Shown here: piece after piece, positions 62,813 through 64,000 of the stretch
Position numbering within the stretch: position 1 is the first letter of the stretch
How the letters are laid out: every line of letters starts with the position of its first letter
DNA from: Bradyrhizobium agreste
GTDB lineage: Bacteria > Pseudomonadota > Alphaproteobacteria > Rhizobiales > Xanthobacteraceae
DNA: 64,000 nt
Assembly: GCF_016031625.1 (NCBI RefSeq)
Contig: NZ_JACCHP010000022.1
Coordinates: 36,820-100,819, forward strand
Reading direction: 5' to 3'
The notes under the pieces: model-generated
Told to the model about the DNA's origin: nothing
Databases searched by the model: none
What the model saw: the letters and a program-made list of their open reading frames with translations, nothing else
Made by a program: the position numbers and the translations under genes

Positions 62813-63583
62813 ATGTATATTATCGTTGATGATCGTGAGAGCGTCGCGAACAGCTATGTCGGAGGGCTCGTTCGCGAAGGCGTATCGTCGATCGGCTTCT
62901 CCTCCGGAGAATTCTGGGACTGGCTGCAATCTGCGAGCGAATCCGATCTGGCGGCGGTGGACGCTTTTCTCCTCGGGGATTGCGATGCCCGCGGAAGCCT
63001 GCCGCGGGCGATGCGCAAGCGCTCCTCGGCTCCCATCATCGCCATGAGCGGCCAGAAGATGCTCAAGAACACGCTGGAGCTGTTCGAATCGGGCGTGGAC
63101 GACGTCGTGCACGTGCCGATCCACCTGCGCGAGATCCTCGCCCGAACGGCCGCGATCGCGCGCCGCCGCGTGGGCGAGCTGCCGAGGCCCTGCGAGAGCA
63201 GGATCCAAGTCTTCTTCAACGGCCGTGATCCCGAAATCGCGGGCCACGCCCTCACCCTACCCCGCCGCGAACTGCGCATTCTCGAATATATGGTGGCCAA
63301 CCACGGCAAGTGGATCACCAAGACGCAGATCTTCAACGCGGTCTACGGCATCTTCGAGTCCTCCTTCGACGAAAGCGTGATCGAGAGCCACGTCAGCAAG
63401 CTGCGCAAGAAGCTCCGCGACCGCCTCGGCTTCGACGCGATCGTGGCAAGGCGTTACGTCGGATACCGCCTCAACATCCCGGCGGGCGAAAGCCTCGACG
63501 AGCCGGTGCAGGAGCTCGAAGACATCGGCATCCTCCTGAACAGGGCGCAGGCCGCCCCGGCGGCATACCCGGCCGGCAACTGA
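62813..63583 (+). CDS. ftcR: FtcR/Rem-like orphan response regulator of flagellar genes
   Basis: A 256-residue OmpR-type protein from ATG 62813 (MYIIVDDRESVANSY). The receiver-like part, residues 1-120, matches FtcR by FSSGEFWDWL, PRAMRKRSSAPIIAMS and ELFESGVDDVV then VPIHLREILARTAAIARRR. The acidic pair is present and Asp50 may be the acceptor, but the conserved receiver lysine before proline is Val, as in Rem/FtcR. The winged helix is at 145-222 (LPRRELRILEYMVANHGKWI, ESHVSKLRKKLRDRL). Relatives switch on flagellar operons; LafR does so for lateral flagella in Bradyrhizobium. No flagellar gene is in the window. Confidence 0.85.
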   Translation: MYIIVDDRESVANSYVGGLVREGVSSIGFSSGEFWDWLQSASESDLAAVDAFLLGDCDARGSLPRAMRKRSSAPIIAMSGQKMLKNTLELFESGVDDVVHVPIHLREILARTAAIARRRVGELPRPCESRIQVFFNGRDPEIAGHALTLPRRELRILEYMVANHGKWITKTQIFNAVYGIFESSFDESVIESHVSKLRKKLRDRLGFDAIVARRYVGYRLNIPAGESLDEPVQELEDIGILLNRAQAAPAAYPAGN

Positions 63584-63611
63584 CACGGCAGGACATCGCC
63601 ACGAAACCGGG

Positions 63612-63645
63612 AACGGCCTCTGCGAACATCTTTGCAGAGGCCGTT
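63612..63645 (+). terminator. Strong hairpin after ftcR-like gene
   Basis: AACGGCCTCTGC and GCAGAGGCCGTT form a perfect 12-bp stem with a ten-base loop, 29 bases after the stop codon. Confidence 0.75.
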
Positions 63646-63725
63646 GCACTTAAGGTGGCGAGCTGAACGCACGCCTCGCCCTTCGAGACGGCGCTGACGC
63701 GCCTCCTCAGATCCTATGGGGCGGC

Positions 63726-63765
63726 GGGTGGTCAAGAGAGGTTAGGATTGGATTGCAAACCACCC
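63726..63765 (+). promoter_or_regulatory. Inverted repeat in the transposase leader
   Basis: GGGTGGT (63726-63732) and ACCACCC (63759-63765) form a perfect 7-bp stem around a 26-base loop, ending 17 bases before the IS110 transposase start. It may belong to the structured left end of the element. Confidence 0.45.
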
Positions 63766-63782
63766 AGCCTCGGAGGACCAAG

Positions 63783-64000
63783 ATGATCAAGCTCGATCGC
63801 ATTGACGCACCCGCCACGGCGGAGCATGCCACGGTTTACCTGGCTTTTGAACTGAGCAAAGCGAAATGGAAGCTCGGCGTGTTGCTGCCGGGCTCACAGA
63901 AGCTGAGCCGGTACACGATTGGTGGCGGTGATCTGGTGGCCTTGGCAGCGCGGCTTGCAGACGTGCGCAAGAAGGCTGCCGCGGATGGACGGCCGATACG
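63783..64000 (+). mobile_element. IS110-family transposase, 5' part, cut by the window edge
   Basis: The frame opens at ATG 63783 after cggagga and runs off the end (72 codons). It begins MIKLDRIDAP, then ATVYLAFELSKAKWKLGVLL and SRYTIGGGDLVALAARL, matching the N-terminus of a rhizobial IS110-family group. IS110 transposases have a RuvC-like DEDD domain; the first acidic residue here is Glu23 in AFELSK instead of the usual Asp in GIDVSK. The left boundary of the element is not defined, but lies after the ftcR terminator. Confidence 0.8.

Overview
The window is high-GC DNA from an alphaproteobacterium, almost certainly Bradyrhizobium or a very close relative. The reasons are the protein sequences throughout, a ROSE-type RNA thermosensor before a small heat-shock gene, FtcR/LafR-type flagellar regulation, and many dispersed palindromic repeats of the kind common between rhizobial genes. 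No rRNA, tRNA or CRISPR array was seen. The window is cut at both ends, through a malQ gene on the left and an IS110-family transposase on the right.

Bases 1-14.8 kb hold an alpha-glucan/trehalose locus. A 4-alpha-glucanotransferase (malQ, partial) is divergent from a tightly packed operon: GlgE-like protein, TreS-maltokinase fusion, GlgB, GlgX, TreZ, TreY. Together these could interconvert glycogen, malto-oligosaccharides, maltose, maltose-1-phosphate and trehalose by two routes (TreS and TreY-TreZ). The GlgE-like protein keeps its fold and nucleophile but appears to have lost the general acid, the conserved arginine beside the nucleophile and the phosphate-binding loop. It looks like a pseudoenzyme or an enzyme with a changed reaction, and is the most unusual item in the window.

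Bases 14.8-31.9 kb are mixed housekeeping and stress genes. They include a PHA-granule-associated protein, a divergent LigD/Ku end-joining pair, upp, an acyl-CoA module (AMP-ligase, acyl-CoA dehydrogenase, MaoC hydratase, CitE-like lyase), small uncharacterised proteins, an HtrA protease, two Hsp20 chaperones behind a ROSE element, a secreted GH79 (heparanase/beta-glucuronidase-like) hydrolase and an MHS-type transporter.

Bases 32.3-54.6 kb are three transport/catabolism regions. The first has an orphan branched-chain-type binding protein with a flavoprotein and an IclR regulator, facing an operon of TPP enzyme, D-amino-acid dehydrogenase, Asp/Glu racemase and SDR. The second is a complete polyamine-type ABC system with an amine-oxidase-like flavoprotein and a HAD dehalogenase, divergent from a LysR regulator with clear dyad operators. 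The third is a hexuronate/aldonate operon (GntR, TRAP DctPQM, IdnD-like dehydrogenase, UxuA) divergent from a UxuB-like oxidoreductase, with overlapping TTGGT/ACCAA dyads between them.

Bases 54.7-64 kb hold scattered metabolic genes, a MarR regulator with a C-terminal cysteine cluster, a membrane coiled-coil protein, an unusually AT-rich intergenic stretch, an FtcR-like orphan regulator and the start of the IS110-family transposase. Fragments of a crotonase and a dienelactone hydrolase show local gene decay.
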